Assembly (NCBI GenBank): GCA_010206225.2
Contig: VIQU02000018.1
Coordinates: 20,867-84,866 of the forward strand
DNA: 64,000 nucleotides
Source of the DNA: Lachnospiraceae bacterium MD308
Lineage (GTDB): Bacteria; Bacillota; Clostridia; Lachnospirales; Lachnospiraceae
Reading direction: 5' to 3'
Shown here: in pieces, positions 27,159-35,368 of the stretch
Layout: each line of letters begins with the position of its first letter
How positions within the stretch are numbered: position 1 is the stretch's first letter
The notes under the pieces: model-generated
Database searches by the model: none
Seen by the model: only the letters and a program-made list of their open reading frames with translations
Told to the model about the DNA's origin: nothing
Position numbers and translations under genes: made by a program

Positions 27159-27251
27159 AACCGTGTTCTCCTTTGTCTGTATTTATAAACTCTTTTATGA
27201 ATCCTAGCTCCTGTTCTTCTAAGCACTCCCCGCGTAAAAGGTCTCCGGCGT

Positions 27252-28013
27252 TTAAAGCCTTACGGACACTCCCCTGCCCCGCAGATACTCTTTCACCTCT
27301 CTGATCTCAAGCTCTTTATAATGAAACAAAGATGCCGCAAGCGCAGCATCTGCCTTTGCTTCTGTCAGCGCCGTATAAAAATGTTCAAGCGTCCCGGCGC
27401 CGCCTGATGCAATGACCGGAACCGATACCGTCCCGGCAATCGCCTTCGTAAGCTCTATGTCATAGCCAGCCTTCGTTCCGTCACAGTCCATACTGGTAAG
27501 AAGGATCTCCCCGGCTCCAAGTTCTTCTGCTTTCTGCGCCCATTCCACGGCATCGATTCCCACGTCAATACGTCCGCCGTTTTTATAGATATTCCATCCG
27601 CTCCCGTCCGCCCGCCGTTTTGCATCAATCGCCACAACAACGCACTGGCTGCCGAACTTATCCGCTGCATCGGAGATCAGTCGCGGCGTATGAATAGCAG
27701 AGGAATTGATAGAAATCTTATCTGCACCTTCCCGCAAAAGAACTTTAAAATCATCTACCGTGCGAATCCCTCCTCCGACCGTAAACGGGATAAAGACCGT
27801 CTCCGCAACTTTGCGCACCATATCTACTACCGTATCTCTGTTATCCGAAGAAGCCGTAATATCCAAAAACACAAGCTCGTCCGCTCCTGCTTTGTCATAA
27901 GCCCTTCCAATCTCTACCGGATCACCGGCATCCTTCAAATCCACAAAGTTAACGCCCTTTACGACCCGTCCGTCTTTTACATCCAGACAGGGGATAATCC
28001 TTTTTGTATGCAT
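27252..28013 (-). CDS. hisF: Imidazole glycerol phosphate synthase, cyclase subunit
   Basis: 253 residues from ATG 28013 (GGGAGGAAGG upstream). It converts PRFAR plus ammonia to IGP and AICAR in histidine synthesis. The TIM barrel shows the catalytic Asp11 in [15 protein letters not shown] and the second Asp in [15 protein letters not shown]; phosphate-binding loops are FTVGGGIRT and VIASGGAGT. It follows hisH by 37 bases. No other his genes are present. Confidence 0.96.
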   Translation of the reverse strand: MHTKRIIPCLDVKDGRVVKGVNFVDLKDAGDPVEIGRAYDKAGADELVFLDITASSDNRDTVVDMVRKVAETVFIPFTVGGGIRTVDDFKVLLREGADKISINSSAIHTPRLISDAADKFGSQCVVVAIDAKRRADGSGWNIYKNGGRIDVGIDAVEWAQKAEELGAGEILLTSMDCDGTKAGYDIELTKAIAGTVSVPVIASGGAGTLEHFYTALTEAKADAALAASLFHYKELEIREVKEYLRGRGVSVRL

Positions 28014-28050
28014 CTGCCTTCCTCCCATACGCAGTTATTTTTCTTCATCT

Positions 28051-28656
28051 TCAAAGCTCCACAAAATTTCTCAGAATTTTAAGTCCCGCTTCACTGCTTT
28101 TTTCCGGATGGAACTGGCAGGCAAATACATTTCCCTGCTCTATGGAAGCATGAATATAAGCGCCGTACTCTGTCGCCGCCGTGACAATCCTTTCATCCGC
28201 CGCTTTCAGGTAATAGGAATGCACAAAATATACATAAGCCCCTTCTTCTATCCCTTTAAACAGCCTTCCCTCATTCGGAAATGTGAGAGAATTCCAGCCC
28301 ATGTGAGGAATCTTAAGCCCCGGGCAGTCCGGGATACGAAGGATCTCTCCTTTTAAGATGCCAAGTCCTTTCACCCCCGGCATCTCATCGCTCCTTTCAA
28401 ACAAAAGCTGAAGACCAAGGCAGATTCCAAGAAACGGTATACGGCGTTCCACTGCTTCATGGATGACTTTATCAAGCCCGTATTGCCTAAGTCTTCCCAT
28501 CGCATCGCCAAAAGAGCCGACGCCCGGAAGAATCACTTTATCCGCGCTTAAAATACAGTCCCTGTCTCTTGTGACCACTGCCTTTTGTCCAAGGAACTGC
28601 AGCGCTTTCTCCACACTTCTTATATTACCCGCATCGTAGTCAATAATTGCGATCAT
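28051..28656 (-). CDS. hisH: Imidazole glycerol phosphate synthase, glutaminase subunit
   Basis: 201-residue class I glutamine amidotransferase that feeds ammonia to HisF. Nucleophile Cys in FLGICLGLQLLF (about residue 80), His and Glu of the triad in CQFHPEKSSEAG (about 182-186), and the family PGVGSFGDAM loop. ATG 28656 has GGGAGGAA. Confidence 0.96.
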   Translation of the reverse strand: MIAIIDYDAGNIRSVEKALQFLGQKAVVTRDRDCILSADKVILPGVGSFGDAMGRLRQYGLDKVIHEAVERRIPFLGICLGLQLLFERSDEMPGVKGLGILKGEILRIPDCPGLKIPHMGWNSLTFPNEGRLFKGIEEGAYVYFVHSYYLKAADERIVTAATEYGAYIHASIEQGNVFACQFHPEKSSEAGLKILRNFVEL

Positions 28657-28817
28657 TTATTCCTCCCAACTGCAAATACGAAAAGCATCCCGTATCCGCG
28701 GCATTTCAATCAAACTGAATCTACAGATAACGCTATTTTATCATACCTTCCAGTTTTTTTCTACAGGGTTCATTGCATTTATGAACAGCGTTGTTGCTTA
28801 AATCAAATTTCCTTCAT

Positions 28818-30284
28818 CTATTTCACATCCAGTTCAAACCAGAATTCCACTCCATTATCATAATTGTTAACTCCGTATTTCTGATGGAAAGATTCCATAA
28901 TGGCTTTCACAATAGATAGACCGATCCCATTTCCGCCGTATTCCCTTGTGTGAGCCTTATCCACCTTATAAAACTTGTCCCATATGTGTCCGATATCTTC
29001 TTCCGGTATGGGTGTTCCGGTGTTAAACACTGTGACTCTTGCTCTTTCATCCTGCCTTTTAATTCTGACCTCAATCACCTTCTCAAGTCCTGCATGGTGG
29101 AACGCATTGCTGACATAGTTTCTTACCACCTGCTCTGCTTTAAATTCGTCCGCCCATACATACACCGGCTCATCCTGTCTGAATATGACCTGTATCTCAT
29201 CCTGCTGCGCCAGAATCTCCATACTCTGCAAGATTCCGCGAATAACAGCCGTAAGGTCAAACCGTTCAAATTCAACCTCTTCATTCCCGAACTCCAATTG
29301 ATTCAGGGCGAGAAGATTTCTTACCATCTGGTTCATCTTTGACGCCTCGTCCATAATGACATCACAGTAGAATTCCCGGCTCTGCGCGTCCTCGCTCACA
29401 CCCTCTTTTAAGCCTTCCGCATACCCCTGAATCAGCGCGATCGGTGTTTTAAGCTCATGGGATACATTTCCGAGGAAATCATTACGCATCTGCTCTAGTC
29501 TCTCCTTCTGCTCTATATCTTTCATCAGACTGTTATTGGCGCTCTTAAGCTCTGATATGGTACTTTCCAGTTTCTCGGACATCTTGTTGAAATTATCTCC
29601 TAGGTTTCCAATCTCATTCTTTCCGCCGCTGGTATATTTGGCTTCGAAATCAAGGTTCGCCATACGCTCGGACAAAGCCGCAAGCTCGAGAATCGGATCC
29701 GTCAGTTTCTTTGAAAAATACCAGATCAGCACAGCACAGATCATAACCATAAAACTGCCGATGATAGCTAAAAAACGATTGGAAATATCCGCGCTCTCCC
29801 GGATACTTTCAATCGGGCTCCGAATCAGAAACCTGCTCCCGTCTTCAAAAGTTCCCCACATCTCAATATATTCTTCTTTGTTCCACGGATTTCTTGAACG
29901 GGTTAATTGATATTCATCTGTACTGTCCAGAATTTTGCTATCCTTTTGTGCCTGATTCAAAAGATAGCCCGCCAATTGTCTTTCCAGCATATCCATGTCG
30001 TGCACATTTGTAAAAACCTGTGAATTCATCTCATCCACGATCAGATAAGACAGATTATTTTTCTCGGCTATATGCCATAGCTCCTCGGCCTGCTTCCTCG
30101 TACTTATCGTCCCTTTTTTCATTGCCTCATTCAAAGTATCATACATTTTTACAAACTCTGTCTTCTTATTACTGATATAATAAGGCTCAAGAAAATTCAT
30201 ATTAATGATAAAAAATGCCAGAAGCACACAACTGATCAGACCGATGAATATGATGATCATCTGACTTTTTATGGAATGTCTCAT
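28818..30284 (-). CDS. Sensor histidine kinase
   Basis: 488 residues. TM1 about 8-28, an extracytoplasmic sensor of about 140 residues, TM2 about 171-190, HAMP about 191-245, then HisKA with phospho-acceptor His276 (NVSHELKTP) and an HATPase domain with NYVSNAFHHA, FNTGTPIPEE and GGNGIGLSIVKAI. The start overlaps the regulator stop by one base, indicating translational coupling. The signal is unknown; the topology resembles envelope-stress and glycopeptide-type kinases. Confidence 0.94.
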   Translation of the reverse strand: MRHSIKSQMIIIFIGLISCVLLAFFIINMNFLEPYYISNKKTEFVKMYDTLNEAMKKGTISTRKQAEELWHIAEKNNLSYLIVDEMNSQVFTNVHDMDMLERQLAGYLLNQAQKDSKILDSTDEYQLTRSRNPWNKEEYIEMWGTFEDGSRFLIRSPIESIRESADISNRFLAIIGSFMVMICAVLIWYFSKKLTDPILELAALSERMANLDFEAKYTSGGKNEIGNLGDNFNKMSEKLESTISELKSANNSLMKDIEQKERLEQMRNDFLGNVSHELKTPIALIQGYAEGLKEGVSEDAQSREFYCDVIMDEASKMNQMVRNLLALNQLEFGNEEVEFERFDLTAVIRGILQSMEILAQQDEIQVIFRQDEPVYVWADEFKAEQVVRNYVSNAFHHAGLEKVIEVRIKRQDERARVTVFNTGTPIPEEDIGHIWDKFYKVDKAHTREYGGNGIGLSIVKAIMESFHQKYGVNNYDNGVEFWFELDVK

Positions 30285-30964
30285 TACTTTTCCACCTCAA
30301 ATTTATAACCCATTCCCCAGATCGTCCTGATATAATTCCCCTTTTCTCCCATTTTGCTGCGAAGTTTTTTTACATGAGTATCGATCGTCCTCGCATCGCC
30401 AAAGTAATCATAATTCCATACATTGTTCAAAATCTTCTCTCTGGACAGTGCAATTCCCTGATTTTCAACAAAATATGATAACAGTTCAAATTCTTTATAG
30501 CTTAAATCAACTACCTCTCCGTCAATCGTCACCTGATGAGCCGCCTTATCGATGACAATACCCCCGGCATCCGCAACTTCATCTGCGTTCAAAACATTGC
30601 TTCTCCTGAGAATCGCCTCTACTCTTGCAACAAGGATCTTTGGGCTGAAAGGTTTGGATATATATTCATCTACACCCAATTCAAAGCCCTGAAGCTCATC
30701 CCGTTCTTCCGATCGTGCCGTCAGCATGATGATCGGAACTTTTGAAGTCTGCCTGACCTCCCGGCAAACCTGCCATCCATCCATCTTTGGCATCATGACG
30801 TCAAGAATCAGCATGGCAATATCTTTATTCTCATAAAAGATCTCCATTGCCTGAATCCCGTCATCCGCTTCCAGCACTAAAAAACCTTCTCTTTCCAGAA
30901 AATCCCGGACAAGCTTTCTCATTCTGCTCTCATCATCCACAACAAGAATTTTTATTTTATCCAT
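30284..30964 (-). CDS. OmpR/PhoB-family response regulator
   Basis: 226 residues from ATG 30964 (GGAGG at good distance; longer starts add an unsupported tail). The receiver has Asp10, Asp11, phospho-acceptor Asp55 (LILDVMMP), Thr in MLTARSEE and Lys in YISKPFSP. The winged helix (about 130-225) ends RTIDTHVKKLRSKMG and VRTIWGMGYKFE in the form IRTIWGMGYKFE. It is co-transcribed with the kinase just downstream. Confidence 0.95.
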   Translation of the reverse strand: MDKIKILVVDDESRMRKLVRDFLEREGFLVLEADDGIQAMEIFYENKDIAMLILDVMMPKMDGWQVCREVRQTSKVPIIMLTARSEERDELQGFELGVDEYISKPFSPKILVARVEAILRRSNVLNADEVADAGGIVIDKAAHQVTIDGEVVDLSYKEFELLSYFVENQGIALSREKILNNVWNYDYFGDARTIDTHVKKLRSKMGEKGNYIRTIWGMGYKFEVEK

Positions 30965-31401
30965 ATCCGACCTCCGCATGCGCATGTATGCTCCATTTGA
31001 AATATTGTATGACACTTACAGATTATTCCGCAATTTATGGTATTCTAACATAAAATTATGTATTCTTTGTGAAGGTACTGATATTTTTTCAGTACCCTTA
31101 CTCTTTTTACAGTAGCCGTCTTCTCCGTATCTTTTACAAAAACTGCTTTTACCGTTGTGTCTTTGTTGAGGGCATGGTAAGTGGAATCTCAATGAAAAAT
31201 GCCGTAATCCGGGACTTTATTCGTAAGATCCCAAATTACGGCATTTTTATCAGTGGACCTGACAAGTCACTCGTCGAGCATCAAGGGCGTTTGCGGCGCG
31301 TTCTTCAAGCACGCTCATATTGGATTCTTCTTTCATTTCCAACTTTGATGGCAAAAATATTAAATGCTACATGTCCCACGCTATGGTTACCTGTATTGAG
31401 T
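30965..31401. other. Intergenic region with hairpins and a possible short frame
   Basis: No intact gene is visible. A minus-strand 28-codon frame (31336-31250, MKEESNMSVLEERAANALDA at its start) ends right before the hairpin at 31195-31248 but lacks a good ribosome site. A weaker 8-bp hairpin lies at 31074-31096 before CTCTTTTT on the plus strand. Confidence 0.35.
31195..31248. terminator. Bidirectional terminator
   Basis: 14-bp stem AAAAATGCCGTAAT/ATTACGGCATTTTT with a secondary GGGA/TCCC pairing inside. It is flanked by A and T runs on both sides and would stop minus-strand transcription from the Uma2 gene. Confidence 0.7.
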
Positions 31402-31944
31402 TTACAGCAAATCAGATATGCAGATACATAAATCCTCATAAATGCATACTGGGATCTTATCATCAAAACTGTACTGCATGCTGTTCTTGTCATGCTCGAA
31501 GTCGAATACGTTTGAAACGCGGGTTACAGGGTTTACGATCCAGTATTCACGGACACCGGCAGTACGGTATTTAAACAGCTTTACTCCATAGTCTATCTGC
31601 TGGGTTGACGGGGATACGACTTCTATGATCCAGTCCGGGGCACCGTTACAACCTTTTTCATCCAGCTTGTTTTTGTCGCAGATGACTGAGATATCGGGTT
31701 CGACATAATTGCGGTCATCTTTATTTAGAAAGACAGCGAATGGAGCTGGAAAAACTTCACAGTTGCCATTACTGGAGCGTATATAGGTTCCAATCCGCTG
31801 TGTAAATTGACTGACCAGACGCTGGTGAATGGTGCTAGGCGGCGCCATGTTATAAATCTGCCCGTCAATCAGCTCTGCACGCTTGCCGTCCGGCAGGGCA
31901 TAGATATCATCGATTGTGTAAATTCTTTCCCGTGGTAAAGCCAT
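31402..31944 (-). CDS. Uma2 family (DUF820) putative endonuclease
   Basis: 180 residues from ATG 31944 (AAGGAGTG upstream). Features of the Uma2/DUF820 fold are YTIDDIYALPDGKRAELIDGQIYNMAPPS, the PDxSV block VEPDISVI, PDWIIEVVSPST with the PD-(D/E)XK-like Asp and Glu, and REYWIVNP. I list these as landmarks; the longest is only to mark the N-terminus and overlaps the usual signature. The biological role of this family in bacteria is not settled. Confidence 0.85.
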   Translation of the reverse strand: MALPRERIYTIDDIYALPDGKRAELIDGQIYNMAPPSTIHQRLVSQFTQRIGTYIRSSNGNCEVFPAPFAVFLNKDDRNYVEPDISVICDKNKLDEKGCNGAPDWIIEVVSPSTQQIDYGVKLFKYRTAGVREYWIVNPVTRVSNVFDFEHDKNSMQYSFDDKIPVCIYEDLCICISDLL

Positions 31945-32020
31945 GCAATCACTCCTTTTTGATATCATATCACTATCAATACACATTGTAAATCATTTGC
32001 CAGTCAGAATTTCCTATAAA

Positions 32021-32059
32021 GAAAAAACAAATCCGCGGTGCCGACACACACGGATTTGT
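32021..32059 (-). terminator. Terminator before the Uma2 gene
   Basis: 9-bp stem ACAAATCCG/CGGATTTGT (32027-32035 and 32051-32059). Read on the minus strand it is followed by TTTTTTC. Confidence 0.7.
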
Positions 32060-32124
32060 CGCCCATATTCATCTTTTCCAACCGTTTTTCACATTTTTTA
32101 GCAACAGTTGGACTAAGAAATATG

Positions 32125-32292
32125 CTAAAATCGTATTTCTGTATCATCAAAGTCTGCATTGACATACTTGTCAAAATACTGCTGTATGCTGTATCCATCG
32201 TCAACAATGGCTTGTTTTAACTTTTCTGTTTCTATTGCTTCTTTAATAGCCTTTTTCGAGTTACATTGAAAAGCCAATTTCAGTCCCCTCAT
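32125..32292 (-). CDS. Hypothetical 55-residue protein or gene fragment
   Basis: The minus-strand frame from ATG 32292 gives an acidic, soluble-looking peptide (KKAIKEAIETEKLKQAI, then DDGYSIQQYFDKYVNADFDD). A terminator follows at 32059-32021. However, there is no clear ribosome site, an in-frame stop lies just upstream, and another terminator ends only 22 bases before the start. It may be a truncated remnant. I do not recognise it. Confidence 0.35.
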   Translation of the reverse strand: MRGLKLAFQCNSKKAIKEAIETEKLKQAIVDDGYSIQQYFDKYVNADFDDTEIRF

Positions 32293-32313
32293 ATGCTCAC
32301 ATATCTATAAAAA

Positions 32314-32350
32314 CAAAAGGTAACACTCAAATTAAATGTTACCTTTTTTG
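32314..32350 (-). terminator. Terminator of the Ig-like protein gene
   Basis: Stem AAAAGGTAACA with right arm TGTTACCTTTT, loop of about 11 bases, directly after the stop at 32354. Confidence 0.8.
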
Positions 32351-32353
32351 CAA

Positions 32354-33157
32354 CTACTCTAACGGTCTTCTCTTCCCGCATTTGGAGCATTCTTCGTAGT
32401 TGTAGGGTTTTGCATAGGGATGACATTCCGACCAGCTGCCATGGCCGTATACACGGTTGAGACCTGCTTCCATGCTATGTTTCTGCCAATCATCTGGAGT
32501 GAATATTTGTCCGCATTCACATCGGCAATACAATGGACCGTCGACCGTAGTAGACACTATCCACCAGTCATGCTTACACCCTGTACCGGCATTCTTAACC
32601 GTTACCTTACAAGCAGCTTTCTTCTTAGAGCCATCTGCGGCGGTAGCAGTAATGGTAGCTGTCCCGTTAGAAACAGCCGAAACTTTGCCGTTACTGTCTA
32701 CTTTGGCAACTTTAGTATTGTTTGATTTCCATGTGACCTTACGCTGATTAGCATTGGTCGGCTTTGCTGTAGCTTTCAGAGTAACCGTAGCGCCTTTCTT
32801 AGTAAGAGTGGCGGTCTTTTTATTCAGTGTTACAGATGTAACAGGCTGTCTTACAGTCACTTTACAAGTGTATTTCTTGCCAGATACCTTAGCGGTAATT
32901 GTAGCTGTCCCCTTTTTCTTAGCGGTTATTTTTCCCTTAGAATTTACTGTGGCAACAGATTTTTTGGATGTAGACCATATGACTTTTTTAGTCGTTCCAG
33001 CCACTTTAAGATTGTATGATTTTTTGACGTTCAGCGCAATTTCAGTTTTATTCAATTTTACTTTTACCTTTGCCTCAGCTTGCATGGGCATAGCCAGTGT
33101 TAAAGCCATAGCAATAATAGTGATAACGGTAATTGATTTTCTGATGACGTCCTTCAT
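32354..33157 (-). CDS. Secreted Ig-like (BIG2) protein with Cys/His-rich tail
   Basis: 267 residues. A signal peptide (about 1-29, ending in MQAEA) is followed by two bacterial Ig-like group 2 domains (about 32-105 and 107-190); each ends in the typical GTATITAKVSGKKY or GTATITATAADGSKK strand pattern. The last 75 residues hold C-x-C-x-C (CRCECG), CKHDWW and CSKCGKRR, which look like a treble-clef or zinc-ribbon motif. This is unusual for an exported protein. BIG2 domains commonly mediate adhesion or carbohydrate binding. No sortase motif is visible. Confidence 0.8.
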   Translation of the reverse strand: MKDVIRKSITVITIIAMALTLAMPMQAEAKVKVKLNKTEIALNVKKSYNLKVAGTTKKVIWSTSKKSVATVNSKGKITAKKKGTATITAKVSGKKYTCKVTVRQPVTSVTLNKKTATLTKKGATVTLKATAKPTNANQRKVTWKSNNTKVAKVDSNGKVSAVSNGTATITATAADGSKKKAACKVTVKNAGTGCKHDWWIVSTTVDGPLYCRCECGQIFTPDDWQKHSMEAGLNRVYGHGSWSECHPYAKPYNYEECSKCGKRRPLE

Positions 33158-33236
33158 AATGAATACCCTTTCTTTAGTATATGCTAAATATTCATTTTTG
33201 TGAAAAAATCGTCATTTTCGACATATGTTAACTTAA

Positions 33237-33383
33237 TTAAAAATTATACTCTCTTTTATCATTTTTGTCCATTTTAAAATCAGTTCCTTTCTTTTTTACT
33301 TCCGCACTCGCTCCCTTAATTATAGCCTGACGCATTTCGGGGAACGGATAACACATGAGGAAATAGCGAGAGAAATAATACAT
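33237..33383 (-). pseudogene. Possible 48-codon gene remnant
   Basis: An open minus-strand frame reads MCYPFPEMRQAIIKGASAEV in its middle, then a Lys/Asp-rich end. No ribosome site is evident and I recognise no family. It lies close to the J-domain-like remnant, in the same orientation. It may be noise. Confidence 0.2.
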
Positions 33384-33455
33384 ATTTTTCAAGCAACATT
33401 CCGCAAAGAAAATCCAACAAAATGACTGAAATAATCTAAAACATAGTCGGTACTT

Positions 33456-33527
33456 TCATTTCAATAATTTTCTGTAGCATTGGCGCAATTCTTCAGCTGT
33501 TTTTACACCTGCGAAATATTTAATCAT
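33456..33527 (-). pseudogene. Truncated J-domain-like peptide
   Basis: AAGGAGC precedes ATG 33527, and the peptide MIKYFAGVKTAEELRQCYRK continues LLK before a stop. This closely matches the start of small DnaJ-like proteins (FxGxxTxEELKxxYRKLxxxxHPD). The frame stops exactly where the HPD motif should begin. It is most likely the 5' end of a broken gene. Confidence 0.45.
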
Positions 33528-33579
33528 TCGGTTATGCTCCTTTTTAAAAAGCACCCGACTATTTATTTCAGAGCATAAA

Positions 33580-33608
33580 AATAAAGACAGCCTATACTGT
33601 CTTTATTT
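33580..33608 (-). terminator. Terminator downstream of tmRNA
   Basis: 11-bp stem AATAAAGACAG/CTGTCTTTATT with a 6-base loop, T-rich on the minus-strand exit side. It lies about 76 bases after the tmRNA 3' end. Confidence 0.65.
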
Positions 33609-33683
33609 TCGCCAATACACTAAGCAGAACATATTCCTGTATATAATGATTTCATATACAGAGTTCAACTTCATGCGTTTAAG

Positions 33684-34033
33684 TGGACCTGGCGGGAATC
33701 GAACCCGCGTCCGAAAGCCCATCCATCGAAGCATCTCCCATCACAGTCATTATATTAACATTCCCTCTGCCAGTCACCTAATGACAGGTTACTGGTTTTA
33801 GTAGCTTCATAAATTCTTCCATTCCCTCAAAGCTTTGGAAACGAAGTGCTCCGCCTTGATGAAGCCGGTATCTTAAGCAGCGGATGACCTAAGGCCGACT
33901 GCCGCCTTTAATTAGGCAGCGTACGCTAATTCTCTATTGTCTGCGTTTATATTTAATTGGAACTTTTAACGTAGTGTCCCGCTACGGATGGCTTCTCCAA
34001 CTTCCAAACCCCCGTCGAAACCAGTACAAGCCC
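33684..34033 (-). ncRNA. ssrA: tmRNA (SsrA)
   Basis: One-piece transfer-messenger RNA that rescues stalled ribosomes with SmpB. The 5' strand GGGCTTG (34033-34027) pairs with CAGGTCC at the 3' end (33691-33685), allowing G-U pairs. The T arm is GCGGG-TTCGATT-CCCGC, and TGGTTTCGACGGG lies near the 5' end. The tag frame runs 33944-33912 and reads A-D-N-R-E-L-A-Y-A-A-stop. CCA is not encoded: the bases after the discriminator A read CTT. A consensus promoter lies upstream, giving a leader of roughly 60 bases to be removed by RNase P. Confidence 0.96.
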
Positions 34034-34101
34034 TGATCGGTCATATCAAAATAACTGGTTCGCAGACTGTTCATCCATTAGACATATTTTAGCTTAATTC
34101 T

Positions 34102-34130
34102 ATTATATGTAGAACTTATCTCTTTGTCAA
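34102..34130 (-). promoter_or_regulatory. Consensus promoter of ssrA
   Basis: TTGACA (34130-34125), 17-base spacer, TATAAT (34107-34102) on the minus strand: perfect match to the sigma-A consensus. Confidence 0.85.
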
Positions 34131-34155
34131 CCTTCCAAACAAATTTCCACGCTAA

Positions 34156-34218
34156 AATTATTGACAAACAATAATTTTTTGTTATAATGATATTAATAAT
34201 TATCGAAAAACAATAATT
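34156..34218. promoter_or_regulatory. Promoter with twin operator-like repeats
   Basis: TTGACA at 34161-34166 and TATAAT at 34183-34188 (16-base spacer) drive the plus-strand operon. Two inverted repeats flank them: AATTATTG-ACAAA-CAATAATT at 34156-34176 overlaps the -35 box, and AATTATCG-AAAAA-CAATAATT at 34198-34218 follows the -10 box. They are 42 bp apart, four helical turns. The XRE protein encoded in the operon is the natural candidate ligand. Confidence 0.65.
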
Positions 34219-34241
34219 TTATTCAGATAAGGAGGTATCAC

Positions 34242-35120
34242 ATGTACTCAAAATTATACTCTGTTCTCATTACATTCCCGTTTGAACAACTAGGGCTTGG
34301 ACTTAGAAAGCTTTCTTTATCCGGCACATCAGGCAACATTGCGGCAATTATCATATATGTCCTCATCTGCCTGTTACCATGCCTGTTATTTTTCCGCCTG
34401 AAAAGGTCCGGAAAGCTTTTAAAAACCGACTTTTTTCTCCCTGTATTAACTGTTCTGCTTTTCGCGGTCATCTACTACATGATCAATCCCGGATTATTCC
34501 ATGCCGGTCTGCCTGGTACCGGCAAGATGTTATTAGGATGTACCTGCTATTCCGTTATTTTCGGATATATAGTCCTAAGATTGCTGGAGACATACAGCCT
34601 GTCAGACACAAGGCGCCTGCACGTCTGGCTCAGGACTTTGCTCACGGTTGTCATTTTCTTGTTTTTCTATGCGATATTGGCGGAATTTTTTGAAACTTTT
34701 ACCATATCCATCCTAAACCTCAGGAAAGTAAACAGTTACTCATCTACAGATATGACAATGACTTACATCTTTTTAGTATTGCAGTGCATTACAAATGCAC
34801 TTCCATATATACTGGCTGTTTTTATCCTTTTTTCCTCGATCCGCTCCTTGAACGCGCTGCTTCACAACGTTTATTCTGATGCGTCCGAAGCTGCCATAGA
34901 AAAGCTCACCTCCCTCTGCACCAAATCACTTGTGATAGCAGTACTTTCCAGCATAGGATTCAATATCCTGCAGCTCATATTCCATAAAATACTGCTTCAG
35001 ATCAAGATGATAATATCTATCCCCGTATTTTCAATTGCTTTCGTCCTTGCCGTTTTGCTGACTGCAAACTATGTACGGGAAAATCAAAAATTAAAACAGG
35101 ATAATGATTTATTTATTTAA
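34242..35120 (+). CDS. Multi-pass membrane protein, DUF2975-like
   Basis: 292 residues with about six to eight hydrophobic helices, for example ICLLPCLLFF, LFAVIYYMIN, LRTLLTVVIFLFFYAIL, ALPYILAVFILF and IAFVLAVLLTANYV near the C-terminus. The order, a membrane protein followed by a very small XRE regulator, is typical of DUF2975/YozG pairs, though this protein is longer than usual. GGAGG precedes ATG 34242. The function is not known. Confidence 0.65.
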   Translation: MYSKLYSVLITFPFEQLGLGLRKLSLSGTSGNIAAIIIYVLICLLPCLLFFRLKRSGKLLKTDFFLPVLTVLLFAVIYYMINPGLFHAGLPGTGKMLLGCTCYSVIFGYIVLRLLETYSLSDTRRLHVWLRTLLTVVIFLFFYAILAEFFETFTISILNLRKVNSYSSTDMTMTYIFLVLQCITNALPYILAVFILFSSIRSLNALLHNVYSDASEAAIEKLTSLCTKSLVIAVLSSIGFNILQLIFHKILLQIKMIISIPVFSIAFVLAVLLTANYVRENQKLKQDNDLFI

Positions 35121-35131
35121 AGGTAACGCAT

Positions 35132-35368
35132 ATGGGAATAAAAGTTTGTCTTGAAGACGTATTAAAAACGCGGGGCATGACTTCGAAAGAATTATGCAAA
35201 CTGGTAAATATTACTGAAGCGAACCTGTCCGTCCTTAGAAGCGGCAAGGCAAAGGGCGTGCGCTTCCACACTATCAACCGGATCTGCTACTATCTGGAAT
35301 GCGATGTCGGTGATATATTAAAATTTGACGGAAATCTTGAAGAGGAGGACGATGATGATGAAAAATAA
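35132..35368 (+). CDS. XRE-family (YozG-like) transcriptional regulator
   Basis: 78 residues: one Cro/CI helix-turn-helix (about 7-65) with MTSKELCKLVNITEANLSVL and RFHTINRICYYLECDVGDIL, then an acidic tail EEEDDDDEK. It follows the membrane-protein gene by 11 bases and overlaps the lipoprotein gene by 14. It is a likely autoregulator acting at the twin repeats at 34156-34218. Confidence 0.9.
   Translation: MGIKVCLEDVLKTRGMTSKELCKLVNITEANLSVLRSGKAKGVRFHTINRICYYLECDVGDILKFDGNLEEEDDDDEK

Noticed and set aside
31069..31431. 120-codon plus-strand frame
   Set aside because: It crosses two hairpins and runs into the 3' end of the Uma2 gene. No ribosome site or recognisable domain.
32004..32207. 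67-codon minus-strand frame
   Set aside because: It overlaps a terminator and the more protein-like 55-codon frame, has no ribosome site and reads as low-quality sequence.
33684..33720. tRNA-like T arm considered as a tRNA gene
   Set aside because: No anticodon arm follows. The tag frame and 5' pairing show it is the tRNA-like end of tmRNA.
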